Below, piece after piece: positions 62,501-64,000 of a DNA stretch of 64,000 bases (within the stretch, counting starts at the first letter, position 1; each line of letters starts with the position of its first letter). This DNA comes from Heyndrickxia sp050281185 (GTDB lineage: Bacteria; Bacillota; Bacilli; Bacillales; Bacillaceae_C), in assembly GCF_050281185.1 (NCBI RefSeq), contig NZ_JBNNWS010000011.1, positions 1 to 64,000 on the forward strand. The letters run 5' to 3'. Both the position numbers and the translations under genes were made by a program. Below the pieces are notes generated by a model, which searched no databases, was not told the DNA's origin, and saw nothing but the letters and a program-made list of their open reading frames with translations.

Positions 62501-63373
62501 ATGAAAACTGCATTAGTATTAGGTGGAACAAGGTTCTTTGGAGTGAAACTAGTCCAATCCTTACTTGATAATGGTGTATCGGTAACGGTTGCTATCAGAG
62601 GGAACACACCTATACCTTTCTCAGATCAAGTAGATACGATTCAATTTGATCGAAATGATGTTGAATCTTTCCATACGGCATTCGAAGGCAGGGAGTGGGA
62701 TATAGTATTTGATCAAATTTGTTATTCTTCAATCGACGCACGGAACGCCATTGATGTTTTTGAAAACAAGACGAAAAAATACATTTTCACCTCTACTTTA
62801 TCGGTTTACGATATTGTCGACAGGGAACTAAATGAAAATGATTTTGACCCATACACTTATCCAATAAAGTATGAGGAACAAGATGATGTCACTTATCAAG
62901 AAGGAAAACGGCAAGCTGAAGCTGTTTTTTTTCAAAAATCACCATTCCCAGTTGTAACTGTTAGATTTCCGATCGTTCTAGGTGAAAATGATTATACACA
63001 AAGAATGATTTATTATATAGACAAAGTTATAAATGAAGAAACCATTTATTTAAGGAATCTAGAGGCTTCCATAAGCTTTATTAATGAAGATGAAGCAGGA
63101 AAATTTCTTAGCTGGATCAGCAGCACAGATTTCCAGGGACCAATTAATACTTGTACAAATGGAACGGTCACTTTAAAAGAATTTATAGCTTATATTGAAG
63201 AAGCTACAGGGAAAAAAGCAAAAGTAGAAATAAGTCAAGAGGACGATAAACAAACACCATATGCTATTCCAAGTACATGGACGATGTCGAATCAAAAAGC
63301 AACAGACTTAGGTTTTCAATTTCAGGATTTGCATGTATGGCTTCCTGAATTAATTAGGAACTCAATATCATAA
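62501..63373 (+). CDS. NAD-dependent epimerase/dehydratase-like SDR protein
   Basis: 290 residues. N-terminal VLGGTRFFGVKLVQSLLDNG is an NAD(P)-binding motif of the atypical/extended SDR type, followed by FDQICYSSIDARNAID and FTSTLSVYD (Ser, with the YxxxK pattern not clear: YQEGKRQAE). This pattern is seen in CSP41/mRNA-binding-like and isoflavone reductase-like SDRs in Bacillus. Enzymatic substrate unknown. GAGAGGAG then ATG. Confidence 0.82.
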   Translation: MKTALVLGGTRFFGVKLVQSLLDNGVSVTVAIRGNTPIPFSDQVDTIQFDRNDVESFHTAFEGREWDIVFDQICYSSIDARNAIDVFENKTKKYIFTSTLSVYDIVDRELNENDFDPYTYPIKYEEQDDVTYQEGKRQAEAVFFQKSPFPVVTVRFPIVLGENDYTQRMIYYIDKVINEETIYLRNLEASISFINEDEAGKFLSWISSTDFQGPINTCTNGTVTLKEFIAYIEEATGKKAKVEISQEDDKQTPYAIPSTWTMSNQKATDLGFQFQDLHVWLPELIRNSIS

Positions 63374-63384
63374 CAGTAATTAGG

Positions 63385-63418
63385 AAATATAGTCACATAA
63401 GGACTATATTTTCTTTTT
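63385..63418 (+). terminator. Terminator of the SDR gene
   Basis: AAATATAGTC and GACTATATTT, then T-rich DNA. Confidence 0.72.
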
Positions 63419-63507
63419 TATGTCCGATCTTTTTGTAAAAATTGTCGTTAATAAACAGTCTAAACAGGAAATATGATGGATTTCGATCCTATTTTTTTAT
63501 ATGTCAG

Positions 63508-63526
63508 AGAAAAGAGCCTTAATAAA
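63508..63526 (+). repeat. Fragment of the palindromic element arm
   Basis: AGAAAAGAGCCTTAATAAA repeats the right outer arm of the palindrome at 54761-54994 (AAAAGAGCCTTAATAAA). The remaining 63419-63674 is AT-rich with no gene seen. Confidence 0.4.
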
Positions 63527-63674
63527 TCACCTAAAGTAATCAAACACTATAAACTATTGTATAGATTTGTGTGAAGTATTAGGTTAATGTATGTAATATT
63601 ATATTTTTATTGTTTGAAATTTTAAATTTAATTAAAATTACTATAGATTTTTACTTCTAAGAAGGAGGATATTC

Positions 63675-64000
63675 ATGTTTGTTTGTTCGAATGAAGTGAA
63701 AGATGAACTGCTTCAGATCTTTCATCAGCTTCATCAAAATCCAGAAATTAGCTGGGAAGAAAAAGAAACGACGAAATTTTTAAAGGAACTTGTTGAGAAA
63801 CACGGATGCCGAGTTTCGACATTTGAAAATAGTACAGGTTTAATCGCTGAAATAGGGAACGGAAAACCAGTCATTGCTATTCGTGCAGACATTGATGCAT
63901 TGTGGCAGGAAGTGAATGGGAAGTTTCAAGCGAATCATTCATGTGGTCATGATGCACATATGACGATTGCAATTGGAGTCTTATTCTTACTAAAGAACAC
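63675..64000 (+). CDS. M20 peptidase/amidohydrolase, N-terminal part
   Basis: First 108 codons; the gene runs past the window end. ATG after GAAGGAGG. FHQLHQNPEISWEEKETTKF and IAIRADIDALWQE, then HSCGHDAHMTIAIGV are the metal-site motifs (Cys-Gly-His-Asp) of amidohydrolases such as hippurate or IAA-amino acid hydrolases and AmhX. Distinct from the M20 hydrolase at 18809. Substrate unknown. Confidence 0.85.
   Translation, partial: MFVCSNEVKDELLQIFHQLHQNPEISWEEKETTKFLKELVEKHGCRVSTFENSTGLIAEIGNGKPVIAIRADIDALWQEVNGKFQANHSCGHDAHMTIAIGVLFLLKN

Noticed and set aside
1..64000. CRISPR arrays, prophage, IS elements, tRNA or rRNA genes
   Set aside because: No regularly spaced repeats, transposase or phage structural genes, and no cloverleaf-like tRNA segment were seen.

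Overview
The window looks like a chromosomal segment of a low-GC, endospore-forming-type Firmicute of the Bacillus group. The support is AT-rich DNA, strong AGGAGG-type ribosome binding sites with frequent TTG and GTG starts, U-rich intrinsic terminators after most genes, and close resemblance to Bacillus families (PreT/PreA, NiaP, TcyABC, YhgE, YkoP, bacillopeptidase F, PucR, PadR). I saw no rRNA, tRNA, CRISPR array, prophage or IS transposase. The species cannot be named from the sequence alone.

Layout. 1-6150: end of an aminoglycoside-phosphotransferase-like gene, a VOC protein, an ArsR/SRPBCC pair behind a promoter with twin operators, a large UvrA-like ATPase with an unusual C-terminal half, and a small membrane protein. 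6370-20110: the metabolic core of the window, a cluster for reductive pyrimidine catabolism. It holds a nitrilase-type beta-ureidopropionase, dihydropyrimidine dehydrogenase PreT/PreA, dihydropyrimidinase, an NCS1 permease, a small unknown protein, a PucR-type regulator, CoA-acylating semialdehyde dehydrogenase, an omega-aminotransferase and an M20 carbamoyl-amino-acid hydrolase. Together they can take uracil or thymine to beta-alanine or 3-aminoisobutyrate and on to acyl-CoA. 20180-29350: secreted beta-propeller protein, LysE exporter, bacillopeptidase-F-like protease, GIY-YIG protein, IlvA. 29367-38993: YhgE, a YkoP / EEP phosphatase / alkaline-phosphatase-superfamily trio, a fatty-acid desaturase, a PadR operon with a tandem-repeat membrane protein, and a deacetylase lipoprotein.

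39180-47220: a frameshifted Opp-type permease plus its partner, a HAD / FAD oxidoreductase / sodium-symporter operon, NiaP, and a second PadR operon with three matching operator sites. 47289-51167: SRPBCC, DJ-1, amidase and small proteins. 51310-55420: selD and mnmH (selenium for tRNA 2-selenouridine) and a LOG-family gene, bracketed by two homologous short holin-like toxin loci (type I toxin-antitoxin type), with a 234-bp palindromic element on the right side. 55650-64000: small hypothetical proteins, a possible ncRNA, cystine transporter TcyABC, Dps, glutathione peroxidase, ProC, an epimerase-like SDR and the start of an M20 amidohydrolase.

A dispersed repeat with conserved ends (GTCTAG...TTTTCTT) occurs in at least three long copies, plus one near-minimal and one divergent copy. 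Several real genes are very short (51388, 55201, 48587, 56446, 59466, 60335). The most unusual items are the paired toxin loci around the selenium genes, the five-fold 51-residue membrane repeat under PadR control, the UvrA-like protein with a cysteine-rich extension, and the YkoP/EEP/phosphatase trio of unknown role.
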